30,180 nt of DNA from Eubacterium limosum (GCA_959020865.1 CAUEUD010000016.1:1-30180); one strand, 5' to 3'; numbered from the stretch's first letter, positions 7,256 through 15,937 are shown. The notes: generated from the letters alone by a model not told the origin. Numbers and translations: made by a program.

Positions 7256-8260
7256 ATGAAAAAACAATGGAAGCTCGACAATAAAGGCATGACCCTACTG
7301 GAAGTGATCGTGGCCTTCGCGATTTTTGCGATTGCGGCTACGATTTTGATTACCGGGTTTAATGGGGCGCTGAAGGTGATGGGGAATAGTGAGAAGATAA
7401 AAAACGCCAGCCAGGAAAATACAGGGAAATTAAATGCGGTGGGTGCTTCGGCGCTTGAGGAATTTGAGGGACTGCAGAATTCGGAGATAACGACAATTCC
7501 TGAAAAAAGTTCTGAAACGACAATGTTGACATTGACTTTTGATAAAAATAAGTATGCAGTCCCAGGACGGTTTTATATCGCTACCTCAACGGAAAAGACA
7601 GATATGGATATGAAGATGTTTCAGCCGGAGGATAGTATTAAATTATCAATGCCAAGTTTGGAAATCCCGAACAAAGAGGGAAAAAAAGAAGAACCGCCCG
7701 GAGTGCCAGGTAAACCTGAGGATGTTACGAATGGAAAGGTTGGGAAGGATTCGGACATTTTTAATCCTGCGGGACAATATACAAACCAGGCAGTTCATCA
7801 GTTTAATGTTGGTTTTACTGATGAAGGCGAAGGATGGCCGCAAAAATTTTCTGCTAAAAACTCAGGTGGTAAAAGTACTATTCGACAGCTTTATTTTCAG
7901 ACAAAACCCGTTGCAATAGATGTAAAAAATAATGTTGAAGTTTGTTTTGATTTAGATTTTTTACTTATTAGTGGTAATATTACAATAGCAGATCTTAATA
8001 ATGATAAAATAATTTTAACTAACAAAGAATCTCACAAACAAGCTAATAGAGGCTCTGTTTTAGTTTATTTTGGACAAGAAAAGACAACAATTGGTAATGT
8101 AACTGATATTGAACAAGGATACTATCTGCTTCCGACAGAAGAGGGATTAGATTTATTAAAGATGTCAAAAGCAGATTTTGATGCGTGCAATATAAAACAT
8201 AAATCAATCTCAGAACAAAACCAGATTGTATCTGATTATGTCACAAATTTGTTTGTTTAA
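7256..8260 (+). CDS. Minor prepilin, PilV/GspI-like
   Basis: This 334-residue protein has the leader MKKQWKLDNKG, cut before Met, then MTLLEVIVAFAIFAIAATIL with Glu at +5. This 'MTLLEV' form is typical of PilV/GspI-class minor pilins that help prime assembly at the tip. The soluble part is long for a minor pilin and has a Pro/Lys/Glu-rich stretch (KEGKKEEPPGVPGKPED-like, about 140-160). Base composition changes along the gene: the 5' third is mixed, while 7880-8260 is strongly AT-rich. AAGGAG (7241-7246) precedes the ATG. It heads a run of minor pilin genes with very short gaps or overlaps, so one transcript is likely. Confidence 0.85.
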   Translation: MKKQWKLDNKGMTLLEVIVAFAIFAIAATILITGFNGALKVMGNSEKIKNASQENTGKLNAVGASALEEFEGLQNSEITTIPEKSSETTMLTLTFDKNKYAVPGRFYIATSTEKTDMDMKMFQPEDSIKLSMPSLEIPNKEGKKEEPPGVPGKPEDVTNGKVGKDSDIFNPAGQYTNQAVHQFNVGFTDEGEGWPQKFSAKNSGGKSTIRQLYFQTKPVAIDVKNNVEVCFDLDFLLISGNITIADLNNDKIILTNKESHKQANRGSVLVYFGQEKTTIGNVTDIEQGYYLLPTEEGLDLLKMSKADFDACNIKHKSISEQNQIVSDYVTNLFV

Positions 8261-8272
8261 GGATAATTAATT

Positions 8273-9583
8273 ATGAAAGCGATAAGAAACAAACAGGGTT
8301 CTGCCCTCATATGGGTCTTAGTAATCTGTCTGATCTTTGGTATTTTAGGCGTTGCCATCGGTTGGGTTGCGCTGTCCATGAACCGGAGAAGTATAAAAAA
8401 TGATAATCTCAATCAGAGCTATTTTACCGCTCTGTCGGTTGCGGATTCAGTTGTCAATGGCTTGAATGGATATGAAGATGGTAACAAGGAAAGCAAGGCT
8501 TTTTACGACAACTTGTATAAGAATCTTGTTTATGGCAATCGAGTCAGCAACCAGGATTATTTTATGAAATATGAGGATGTGCTGAATACTACTGACGCAA
8601 CGGATGAGAAAAACGTTGCTGGTATGGGTAAATGCAATGTTGAAGCGTCAATGTCCATGGGCAAGGCCAAAATCACCTCTACCGCCACAGTCAATGATAC
8701 CACCGAGACCGTGATAGTGGAGGCGCGTCGGAGCTCGGAAAGTGCCATTTGGCCAGCTCGAGAATGGGCAACTAAAATAAATGTTGATGACTATAAGACC
8801 GGTACTAAATATCGACAAATTTACATTGGGAATAATACCAGCATCACAAATGATGAATCCCAAAAAAATATAAAGGACGGCGCCATGGATGTGGCGGTTT
8901 ATAGTCTGGATCAACCACTTGAGGGAAAACTGACGGTAAGCAGGGATACGACACGTACAGTGGGCAACGATAATGAAAATTTGGAAAAAAAAGCGATCTT
9001 TATCTATTTGAAAGAAGGCGCAAAATTGACTTTAACCGGGATGGATTTCGCTTTATTTAATCAAACAGGGCAAATAGCAGTCAATGCGAATACTAAAGAT
9101 AAATGGTTCGAGACAGAGGAGGGCTATACCACCGAGGATTGGGATCATTACTATGGGCCGGATGTTTTCATTTACATGGAAAATGGATCTGAAATCACCT
9201 TTAATAATCCGAACAGGAATACAGGATCAAATGATGTTGTTCCCTTTGCTGTTTATATCGCAGGTGTGGGTGTTTCCGAAAAAGCTCCGAAGGTAAAGGC
9301 GGAAAGTGATACGGCAAATCTGCCCGTTGAAATTTATCATATTCAAGGTGTTGAGATTGAGCCCAGAAATGGCTCCACAGAATGGCTTTGTGATAGCGAG
9401 GGCAAACCCTTTTCTAAAAATGAAAACAAAAAAACAGCCAGTCGTGAGCCGCTCAGCGGCTATAACGCGGCGGCTGTCCCTTATACAGATAAAACAAGTG
9501 CAGGTGAAAAACTGGACGGCACAGCCGGTATTCTGCAGGATCAGTGGGAAATTTACAAGTATGAAAGGAAAAAGGTACAGTAA
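8273..9583 (+). CDS. PilX/GspK-like minor pilin
   Basis: This 436-residue protein begins with a basic leader, then GSALIWVLVICLIFGILGVAIGW. There is no Glu at +5, which is the known exception for GspK/PilX tip pilins. The mature helix continues as YFTALSVADSVVNGL. The large soluble region ends in a QWEIYKYERK tail; no other domain is recognised. It lies 12 nt after the PilV-like gene, and its stop overlaps the next start (TAATG at 9581-9585). Position between GspI-like and GspJ-like genes fits a tip-complex subunit. The class is inferred from the N-terminus and from gene order. Confidence 0.75.
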   Translation: MKAIRNKQGSALIWVLVICLIFGILGVAIGWVALSMNRRSIKNDNLNQSYFTALSVADSVVNGLNGYEDGNKESKAFYDNLYKNLVYGNRVSNQDYFMKYEDVLNTTDATDEKNVAGMGKCNVEASMSMGKAKITSTATVNDTTETVIVEARRSSESAIWPAREWATKINVDDYKTGTKYRQIYIGNNTSITNDESQKNIKDGAMDVAVYSLDQPLEGKLTVSRDTTRTVGNDNENLEKKAIFIYLKEGAKLTLTGMDFALFNQTGQIAVNANTKDKWFETEEGYTTEDWDHYYGPDVFIYMENGSEITFNNPNRNTGSNDVVPFAVYIAGVGVSEKAPKVKAESDTANLPVEIYHIQGVEIEPRNGSTEWLCDSEGKPFSKNENKKTASREPLSGYNAAAVPYTDKTSAGEKLDGTAGILQDQWEIYKYERKKVQ

Positions 9584-10869
9584 TGAGTTTTTTTAAACTT
9601 CTGGATAAAGCAAAAAAAAATTGCAATGGCTTTACGCTGGTTGAATTGATTGTCACGCTGGCTATTTTTTCAATCGTGCTGGTGGTTGCCGGAAACTATC
9701 TTTTCTTTGGCAACAATCTTTTTGTGAAAACAGAAGTTAAAAATTCCGAAAAATATATTGGCGACAATGTTTTTGAATACATGCGGCGGAGGATTACCTA
9801 TGCCACTGATGTAGAGGTGATTAACCCGGAGAGCAGTCGGACGCCGAAATATGATTTTGTTTTTAAATTAAATAATGATGGACAATTATTGGAAGGGCCA
9901 AAAGACGGCAATCTGACAAGTGTGTTTGGCCCAGAGTTTTATGAGGGCGGTTATAAAGTCCGCTATGAGGTTCAGGTATTAGATTCTGCTCATATGGAAT
10001 TGAAAGTAAATGTACTGGCCCAGGGCAATGACAGCCCAGTCTACACAACGTCGGAGGTACTGAAGGTAATCAACCTTCAGAAAAATGGCAGTATCCTTAC
10101 AACAGAGGGCGAGCAAAAGAAAACCTATGTCAATCCGGTTATCTCTTATAGTGAAGAGAAAGAAATAGCCTCTGGCTATAACCCTATTTATTTGAAAGAG
10201 TGGATGGTACATGCGGCGGAGCTGCTGATGGATGGCGAGACACCTAATGGTGAAGAGCCTGATGAGTTTAGAAAAATGGTTGGTTTAGAGGATGGCGTCG
10301 ATATAAAAAAATCAAGAAATGAGGAGATCTCATCTTATGTGGTGCAGTACTATTACAAAGTTGATCCGAGATTGGGGAGTAGTGCTCAGACGGAGCTACA
10401 TCCGTATTGGGAAGATTTTCCGGTTGAAGTCTTTAAAGAAGATGTCATCCAAAGGGTTGATGCTAAAGTTTTGGAAATCACAGGGGATCAAAAACCTGGT
10501 AGTCAAAACGATCAAACATTAAGTAGGTATTTTGAAAAATATAAAGGAAATCTGAAGGTGCGTGCGCACATTAAGCTGAATCGTAGTACGAAAAAAACAT
10601 CCTGTATTATATATGTAAATCCCGAAGCAAATCAGCCATGGTCAACGAGACTGGTGTATTGTGATGTAGACGGCGAGGCAGGTTGGTATTATCTTGCAGC
10701 ACTTAAGGGCAAAGAAACAAATGGTGCTATCGGACAAAAGTACCAAGTTGCTCAAAGGGTCTGGAGAGCAGACGATGGCGTTTCCGATGATGGAAAAACG
10801 CCTGTTTATGACGAGATCACAAATAAAGCAGGCTCTAAGCAAGAAGGTACATGGGTAAAAATCGAATGA
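9583..10869 (+). CDS. Minor prepilin, PilW/GspJ-like
   Basis: This 428-residue protein has the leader MSFFKLLDKAKKNCNG, cut before FTLVELIVTLAIFSIVLVV, with Glu at +5. After the helix, YIGDNVFEYMRRRITYATDVEV resembles the GspJ/PilW pattern, in which the protein continues into a large beta-rich head. The head is much larger than in ordinary pilins and could present a binding surface. The start shares one base with the preceding stop, and AAAGGAAAAAGG lies upstream. The gene is overlapped by the next prepilin. Confidence 0.82.
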   Translation: MSFFKLLDKAKKNCNGFTLVELIVTLAIFSIVLVVAGNYLFFGNNLFVKTEVKNSEKYIGDNVFEYMRRRITYATDVEVINPESSRTPKYDFVFKLNNDGQLLEGPKDGNLTSVFGPEFYEGGYKVRYEVQVLDSAHMELKVNVLAQGNDSPVYTTSEVLKVINLQKNGSILTTEGEQKKTYVNPVISYSEEKEIASGYNPIYLKEWMVHAAELLMDGETPNGEEPDEFRKMVGLEDGVDIKKSRNEEISSYVVQYYYKVDPRLGSSAQTELHPYWEDFPVEVFKEDVIQRVDAKVLEITGDQKPGSQNDQTLSRYFEKYKGNLKVRAHIKLNRSTKKTSCIIYVNPEANQPWSTRLVYCDVDGEAGWYYLAALKGKETNGAIGQKYQVAQRVWRADDGVSDDGKTPVYDEITNKAGSKQEGTWVKIE

Positions 10870-11789
10870 AAAAAACAAAGAATGATAATCAGGGGTTTAC
10901 CATGATCGAGTTAATCGTCACAATCACTATACTGGCGGTGATGGCTGCCTTTACGGCACCCTCTCTTCTCGGTTTTGTGGACGATGCCAAAGCAAAGGAA
11001 TGCCGGTCAAAAGTAACGGATATTAAACGCTTGTACTCCGAAGAAGCTGTGGACATGGGCGTGGATACGCCCAGCGGCTATGAGAATTTTAACCTGGTGG
11101 ACAGCGCGGTTCAAAAATCCGGCGGCGCCTATAGCGATGGTACAACTTTTCCCGAGCTTTCGGACGAAGATCGAGAGAAGAAGCCGGATGACAAATATCA
11201 GTTTTACGCTGGATTATGCCCGAGAGGGGGCGAGTATGTCATTTCCTTTGATAGGGATGCGGATGTCGGAGATGCGGAGGGTGTAAAAAATAAAATTCTC
11301 ATTGCCTGTACCTATCCAGGACATACAGAACAAAAGGTTAGCAACTCGCTGATCGGTCTGCATACTCTGGCAAAAGCCATTAATGACAGCACAAGTAAAA
11401 TTTATAAGTTTTACGTGACCGATAAAAAGACCGGACACCTCGATTCAACGGGAAAAATCTATGCGCCAGAGGTGCAGAATATGCTGGCAGCCATTGGCAT
11501 TGACATTTCAAGCTCCAGCAGCTGGCAGATTGTAAAATTGAATCGGCAGGAAGCGAATCCCAATAAACCCGAAGAAGAATGGGGATATAATATTTACTGG
11601 ACAGAAGAAAAGATTGATGGTTATGATCCGGGAACCCCCATCAGCGTCATAAAATATAATACAGGCACGAAAAAGTACTACTATGGCACAGGCAAGGTTA
11701 AGTGGCATGAAAATTATCCAGATCCAGAGTATTGCTTTGTAATCATGGATTTTACAGGCACCGAGTGGGAAGAAACAACGCGTGTTTAG
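10851..11789 (+). CDS. Type IV prepilin
   Basis: This 312-residue prepilin has a short leader ending NDNQG, then FTMIELIVTITILAVMAAFTAPSLLGFVDDAKAKE. ATG 10851 follows AGAAGG and overlaps the PilW-like gene by 19 nt. ATG 10866, which overlaps the previous stop as ATGA, would also give a good leader (MKKTKNDNQG) but has no clear ribosome site. The helix resembles the pilins at 496 and 11830, whereas the head is different and includes ITYPGH-like and Trp/Tyr-rich segments (EEWGYNIYWTEEKIDGYD). It is probably a minor or alternative pilin. Confidence 0.83.
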   Translation: MGKNRMKKTKNDNQGFTMIELIVTITILAVMAAFTAPSLLGFVDDAKAKECRSKVTDIKRLYSEEAVDMGVDTPSGYENFNLVDSAVQKSGGAYSDGTTFPELSDEDREKKPDDKYQFYAGLCPRGGEYVISFDRDADVGDAEGVKNKILIACTYPGHTEQKVSNSLIGLHTLAKAINDSTSKIYKFYVTDKKTGHLDSTGKIYAPEVQNMLAAIGIDISSSSSWQIVKLNRQEANPNKPEEEWGYNIYWTEEKIDGYDPGTPISVIKYNTGTKKYYYGTGKVKWHENYPDPEYCFVIMDFTGTEWEETTRV

Positions 11790-11829
11790 CGTACAAAAAT
11801 ATTTCTACGAGTTCAAGGAGGCGTTATAT

Positions 11830-12454
11830 TTGCAGAGTAAACATAAAAAATATAATCATTCCGGCGGCTTCACCCTCGTAGAACTCATCATCGTCCTCGT
11901 GATTCTTGCCATTCTGGCGGCCTTTACCATCCCTGCCATGCTGGGGTTTGTGGAGGATGCCAAAAGCAAAGCGTCTGTCACTCTGGCGCGGGAGGTTTAC
12001 ACAGCGGCGCAGTCGGCGGCAACAGAAATTTATGCGAAATATGGGGATTTTGATTTGAAAAATGGAACAGGAGCGAAGCCGAATACAAATATTGATAAGT
12101 TTAAGGAGGACATCGGTAATAAAATCAAAGATTTGACAGCAGACGATATTGGTTTTACAAAGGTCATTAATGGTAATGATGGTCAAAAACCCGGCGACGC
12201 AAAAGAAAATTTTATTGAGGTAGCCATTAAGTATCGTTCTAATGATGGGAGTTAATTATGATCCTTCAAGCTTTATTTATCGAAACAGTGCAAAAATTTG
12301 GTTTGACCGACAAGCTGACGGCTCCAGCAAATACGTTGTCAAAGCCATCTGGTACGTTGATAAAAATCAAAAATACCGCACAATTATTCAGGAAGATGCG
12401 AGCAAACCCGGCGGTATCTCCACAATCGTAGAAAAAGTGGAAAAAACAAAATAA
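11830..12454 (+). pseudogene. Type IV prepilin with a frameshift near its 3' end
   Basis: The first frame (11830-12255) encodes MQSKHKKYNHSGG then FTLVELIIVLVILAILAAF, close to the pilin at 496. It stops at 12253-12255 just after SNDGS. The next frame (12242-12454) then continues with KYVVKAIWYVDKNQKYRTII, matching the C-terminus of the pilin at 496 (MVKSIQYIDKTGSYLVTI). Removing one G from GGG near 12246-12248 restores a 207-residue protein reading NDGVNYDPSSF. A real mutation, phase variation or a sequencing error are all possible. I start at TTG 11830 because AAGGAGG (11815-11821) lies 8 nt before it; a GTG at 11782 would give an overlong leader. It is the last gene of the pilus run. Confidence 0.8.
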
Positions 12455-12467
12455 AACTCCAACCCAC

Positions 12468-12524
12468 CTCCCGAAATCCCGAAAACCCCACTCTCAGGCT
12501 TTTCAGGATTTCGGGAGTTTTTGC
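12468..12524 (+). terminator. GGGATTTCGGGAG-type terminator after the pilus operon
   Basis: CTCCCGAAATCCCGAAAA (12468-12485) pairs with TTTTCAGGATTTCGGGAG (12500-12517), followed by TTTTTG. It closes the minor-pilin transcript. Confidence 0.85.
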
Positions 12525-12558
12525 TTGCTTAACAAATAAGACGGAAGATGCCGTGAAA

Positions 12559-12587
12559 TTGTATTTGGCCTTGGATTCTGATATACT
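12559..12587 (+). promoter_or_regulatory. Promoter of the mntA-hepT pair
   Basis: TTGTAT (12559-12564), a 17-bp spacer, then TATACT (12582-12587) with a TGA extended -10. The ribosome site GAAAGGAG and the ATG follow within 40 nt. Confidence 0.65.
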
Positions 12588-12622
12588 GTTATCAAACCCA
12601 TTATCTTTGAAAGGAGACTGCT

Positions 12623-12919
12623 ATGCTGACATTTGATGAGATTAAAACCGCGGTTGCTCCGCTTGCGGAAGAATACGGTTTAAAAAATGTCTATCTGTTT
12701 GGTTCATACGCTCGTGGAGATCAGAAAGACAACAGTGATATTGATCTGTTGGTTGAACTGGGAAAACCGATGGGATATTTTAAATTTAATGGTTTAAACC
12801 GTCGGCTTGAAGAAAAGCTTAACCGGAATGTGGATTTATGTACGCCTGGAAGTCTATACTCGGAAGTCGTCGATGCCATCCGGCAAGATGAGGTGCTGGT
12901 CTATGCAGAAACAGAATAA
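12623..12919 (+). CDS. mntA: MNT-domain nucleotidyltransferase antitoxin
   Basis: This 98-residue minimal nucleotidyltransferase carries GSYARGD and the metal-binding SDIDLLVE motif, and ends in the usual VDLCTPGSL...I..EVLVYAE pattern. Family members modify the HEPN toxin on a Tyr by adding AMP units and so silence it. AAAGGAG precedes the ATG. The downstream hepT start (12903) lies inside this gene, a standard arrangement for the pair. All active-site motifs are intact although the partner gene is broken. Confidence 0.92.
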   Translation: MLTFDEIKTAVAPLAEEYGLKNVYLFGSYARGDQKDNSDIDLLVELGKPMGYFKFNGLNRRLEEKLNRNVDLCTPGSLYSEVVDAIRQDEVLVYAETE

Positions 12920-13321
12920 AAATATTGATATACTTAAGCATATGCATCAATACTGCGATGAAATTTCGCAAACTTTAGAGATGGTACCCATGACCGGGCT
13001 GTGTTTGAGTCAGGATTTTTATATAGAAACAACTGCGCTTTTTGTATGCTGCAAATTGGAGAGCTTGCGAAACATCTTTCAAAGGATTTTACAGAGTATT
13101 ATACAGAAATTCCATGGAAAGATGTAAAGGCGCTGAGAAACCGTATTGCGCATGACTACATGCATACTGACTTTGATATTTTCTGGGTCACGCTAACGGA
13201 AGATATACCGATTCTCGAAGCGTTCTGTAGCAAAATTATTAAAGCGTCTGAAGTGATTTATGCCAATACCTTAAAAACACGTGAGATTGAAGATGACGAT
13301 TCATCAAAAAACGACCGGTAA
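12903..13321 (+). pseudogene. hepT: HEPN-domain RNase toxin gene, frameshifted
   Basis: ATG 12903 begins MQKQNKNIDILKHMHQYC, a normal HEPN N-terminus, which runs in frame to about 12980 (SQTLE). The homologous reading then moves to another frame (DGTHDRAVFESGFLYRN, CMLQIGELAKHLS) and ends at 13321. That part holds the RX4HXY motif RNRIAHDY, with the catalytic Arg and His and the Tyr that MntA modifies. Total length is one base short of a whole number of codons; one extra A near 12978-12981 would restore a 139-residue protein reading QTLEDGTHDR. As read, the active-site half is not joined to the start, so no toxin is made unless the shift is an error or is bypassed. Confidence 0.82.
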
Positions 13322-13342
13322 ATTTTACCGGTCGTCTTTTTT
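13311..13342. terminator. Bidirectional terminator between hepT and the XRE gene
   Basis: ACGACCGGTAAA (13311-13322) pairs with TTTACCGGTCGT (13324-13335) around one central base, followed by CTTTTTTT and preceded by AAAAAA. It serves both converging genes. Confidence 0.85.
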
Positions 13343-14073
13343 TATGCTTCTCCCTCAAATTCATCTTCCACTTCTCTCAGCCACTTAAAATGCTTGTTCA
13401 GCCGCATCTGGTCCTCTGGCGGAAAGGGGCGGTCTTCTTTTTTATAAATACGGTATTTGTACAAGAGCTCCAGGCAGTCGTCCAGCTGGTTGGGCACGGT
13501 TTCGGAGATGTGCTGGAAGGCAGGGTGGCTGGTGCCCTTTTCGATCATTTCGGCTTCCATGCTTTTTTCGAGACGGCTGAGCTCCTGGCTGTAGCTGGTT
13601 TCAATGCTCTCCTCAATCAGGGTGTACAGCAACTTTTCATTTTTATCGGCATTGGGGTCTGGGGCTTCTTTGCGCAGCTGGCGGATGGCTTTGTCGGCCA
13701 GCAGGCGGGCGTACTCGAAAAAGCTCTGGGATTCCAGCAGGATATTGAGGGCGGCGTTATCGGTATGGGTTTTATTAAAATGCTCTACGATGTTGTCGCA
13801 GGCGGCAGGGCTCAGGTCCAGGAAATCCAGAACAGTGGGGTCTGGTGGCAGGGGGGACTGGGTATAGCCAAGCATATACTCAAAGCTGACGTCAAACTCG
13901 TTGTATAGGGTATCCATGACACGCAGGTCGGGCAGGCGCTCGCCGCTTTCGTAATAGCTGAGGCTGGCCGGGGCGATACCGAGGCGGGCAGCCATCTGAG
14001 CCTGGGTAAGTTTATGGGATTTCCGGAGCTCTCGGAGGCGGGCTGGAAAATAGGAAAGGTTGATGTCGGACAT
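13342..14073 (-). CDS. XRE-family transcriptional regulator
   Basis: The N-terminal helix-turn-helix (about residues 8-62: LRELRKSHKLTQAQMAARLG then APASLSYYESGERLPD) is typical of Cro/C1-type DNA binding. The C-terminal ~180 residues are helical and charged, with no family I recognise; they may dimerise or sense a signal. I start at ATG 14073 (243 residues) because GAGG sits 6 nt upstream; ATG 14085 would add four residues. It is divergent from the DUF3987 gene, and the space between holds a strong inverted repeat that is the obvious candidate operator, so autoregulation plus control of the neighbour is likely. Confidence 0.88.
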   Translation of the reverse strand: MSDINLSYFPARLRELRKSHKLTQAQMAARLGIAPASLSYYESGERLPDLRVMDTLYNEFDVSFEYMLGYTQSPLPPDPTVLDFLDLSPAACDNIVEHFNKTHTDNAALNILLESQSFFEYARLLADKAIRQLRKEAPDPNADKNEKLLYTLIEESIETSYSQELSRLEKSMEAEMIEKGTSHPAFQHISETVPNQLDDCLELLYKYRIYKKEDRPFPPEDQMRLNKHFKWLREVEDEFEGEA

Positions 14074-14152
14074 TCTGGGCCTCATTTCTTAAATAATGCT
14101 TAAATTTTATAAAATACTGATTATTTTAAAGGAGTTTGGATAATAAAATAGA

Positions 14153-14200
14153 ATAATCACTATAGTGAATAAATTATATAATATTCATTATAGTGATTAT
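14153..14200. promoter_or_regulatory. Paired inverted-repeat operator with embedded -10 boxes
   Basis: ATAATCACTATAGTGAAT (14153-14170) and ATTCATTATAGTGATTAT (14183-14200) are inverted copies with one mismatch. The first contains the 12-bp palindrome TCACTATAGTGA. The 12-bp AT-only spacer holds TATAAT readable on both strands. The site lies between the divergent XRE and DUF3987 genes. Confidence 0.7.
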
Positions 14201-14263
14201 ATCAGGAATAAGATGAATTGGCAAGTAGTTTTCAAAAATTTAAGAAAGCACGGGGTAATGAGG

Positions 14264-15937
14264 ATGTCAACAATCACGAATTTAATGGTTCAGGGGAATG
14301 GCAGCATGATTGGGGAGAAATCGCCCAACGCGTTGAGACTGGAGGCGGAAGCGCGTGAAAAGCGCCGTCTGGATGAAATTGCGAAATACGCGCCGCTCAA
14401 ACGTATTGAGCTGGTGCAGGATCGGCTGCCGGATTTTCCGCTGGACTGCCTGACGGATGATTTTAGACGCTTTGCCAAAGACCTGGCAGCCTGTAAGCAG
14501 GCACCAGTGGACGCAGTGGGGGTATCGCTGCTTTCGATGATCTCTCTGGCGGAGGGGGGCCGTTTTAAGGTAAATCCAGGAAAAGCGGCGGTGTACCAGA
14601 AGGGGGTTAATCTGTTTACCATGACGGTGATGGAATCGGGTACGGGCAAGTCGGAGATCATGAATGTGCTTAAAAAGCCGGTGGAGGATTTTGTCCATGA
14701 TTTTAATGAGAAGTATAAGGGGAAAATCGACATGGACGCGAACTGGCAGAATGTTTTGAGGGATCGTGTGGAAAAGACGAAAAAACAGTGTGTGAGTGGC
14801 AAGGCCGAGTATTCGGATCTGGAGAAGGTACAGAAGGAATTTTCGGCCTTTAAGCCTGTAAAAAATCTGCGCTGCATGACGGACAATGTAACGTCGGAGG
14901 CGCTTGAAAACCTGTTGGCTGAGAACAATGGGGTTATGTCGGTGGTCTCGACGGAGGGCGGCGTCATTGATATTATGGGGGGACGTTACAGCAAGGACGG
15001 CAGTTCAAATATTGATGTTTATCTGCATGGATACAGTAATGAGTCGTTGGACAAAGACCGCGCGGGACAGGGTCATATTCATGTCGATCATCTCTATCTG
15101 ACGGTAAATTTTTCTATTCAGCCTACGGTGCTTAAAGATTTTATGCGCAGGGATTTTATTGAAAAGGGGATGACTTCGCGTTTTATCTATTCAATCCCAA
15201 AGGAGTTGGACGAGCGCTGTCTTGGGGATTCACCGGATATTGAACCGCTGGTCCTGGCGAATTATGAAAATAAGATCAGAGATATTATGTCCATTAAACG
15301 CAATGGGCATGAGCTTTACGAGCTGTGTTTTTCAAAAGAGGCCGAACGGTTGATGGTTGCTTATAATGACCAGAACATTCAAAAGCGTATTAAGGAGGAT
15401 CTGGCCTGCATCAAGCGGGTGGCGCGGCGCGTGATCGGCCAGACCATCCGCCTGGCGGGGATTTTACACCTGATGGAGCATGGCAGCGGAGCGGTGGAAA
15501 AGCGTGAGATTTCGGCCGAGACAGTGAAAAAGGCAATCCGCCTGACCAATTATTTTCTGGAGCACACCAAGGCGGCGCACAAAACCGTGGAGGACAGCGA
15601 GGAAGTGCAGAATCTGAAATATGTGTGGGAAAAATGCCGTGCGCTCAAGAAAATGGTGGTGCCGCACGATGTGCTGCGTGAGAGATGCCGTGGCCGTCTG
15701 CGCACCAATGAGGAGCAAAGACCGTATATCTCAGGGCTCATAGAGAGGGGGTATCTGAGGGTACTGCCAGAGGAAGAAGCAACGGCTGGAAAGAATGGAA
15801 GGCCCAAAGCGTTGCGCTACGGCATCAATCCGCTTTTACGCGATGAGGTGCTGGATGAAAATGCTTCGGTTGTCACAGAACTGCATCCCGAAATCCCGAA
15901 AACAGCAGCGCTGGGGACGACAGCGGAGGTATCTTAA
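14264..15937 (+). CDS. DUF3987 domain protein
   Basis: About 557 residues. The DUF3987 signature is clear: NLFTMTVMESGTGKSEIM (a degenerate P-loop, first Gly missing), STEGGVIDIMGGRYSKDGSS, LTVNFSIQPTVLKDF and FIEKGMTSRFIYSIP. The family is found in phage and mobile-island proteins, often near primase or helicase functions; its activity is not well known. The C-terminal part (about 470-540) looks like a winged-helix DNA-binding segment (RTNEEQRPYISGLIERGYLRV). The frame is open to GTG 14165, but that start lies inside the operator. ATG 14264 or 14258, after CGGGG, is more likely. The last codons contain a half copy of the TCCCGAAATCCCGAAAA repeat (near 15887), so the repeat may have remade the C-terminus. 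Confidence 0.85.
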   Translation: MSTITNLMVQGNGSMIGEKSPNALRLEAEAREKRRLDEIAKYAPLKRIELVQDRLPDFPLDCLTDDFRRFAKDLAACKQAPVDAVGVSLLSMISLAEGGRFKVNPGKAAVYQKGVNLFTMTVMESGTGKSEIMNVLKKPVEDFVHDFNEKYKGKIDMDANWQNVLRDRVEKTKKQCVSGKAEYSDLEKVQKEFSAFKPVKNLRCMTDNVTSEALENLLAENNGVMSVVSTEGGVIDIMGGRYSKDGSSNIDVYLHGYSNESLDKDRAGQGHIHVDHLYLTVNFSIQPTVLKDFMRRDFIEKGMTSRFIYSIPKELDERCLGDSPDIEPLVLANYENKIRDIMSIKRNGHELYELCFSKEAERLMVAYNDQNIQKRIKEDLACIKRVARRVIGQTIRLAGILHLMEHGSGAVEKREISAETVKKAIRLTNYFLEHTKAAHKTVEDSEEVQNLKYVWEKCRALKKMVVPHDVLRERCRGRLRTNEEQRPYISGLIERGYLRVLPEEEATAGKNGRPKALRYGINPLLRDEVLDENASVVTELHPEIPKTAALGTTAEVS

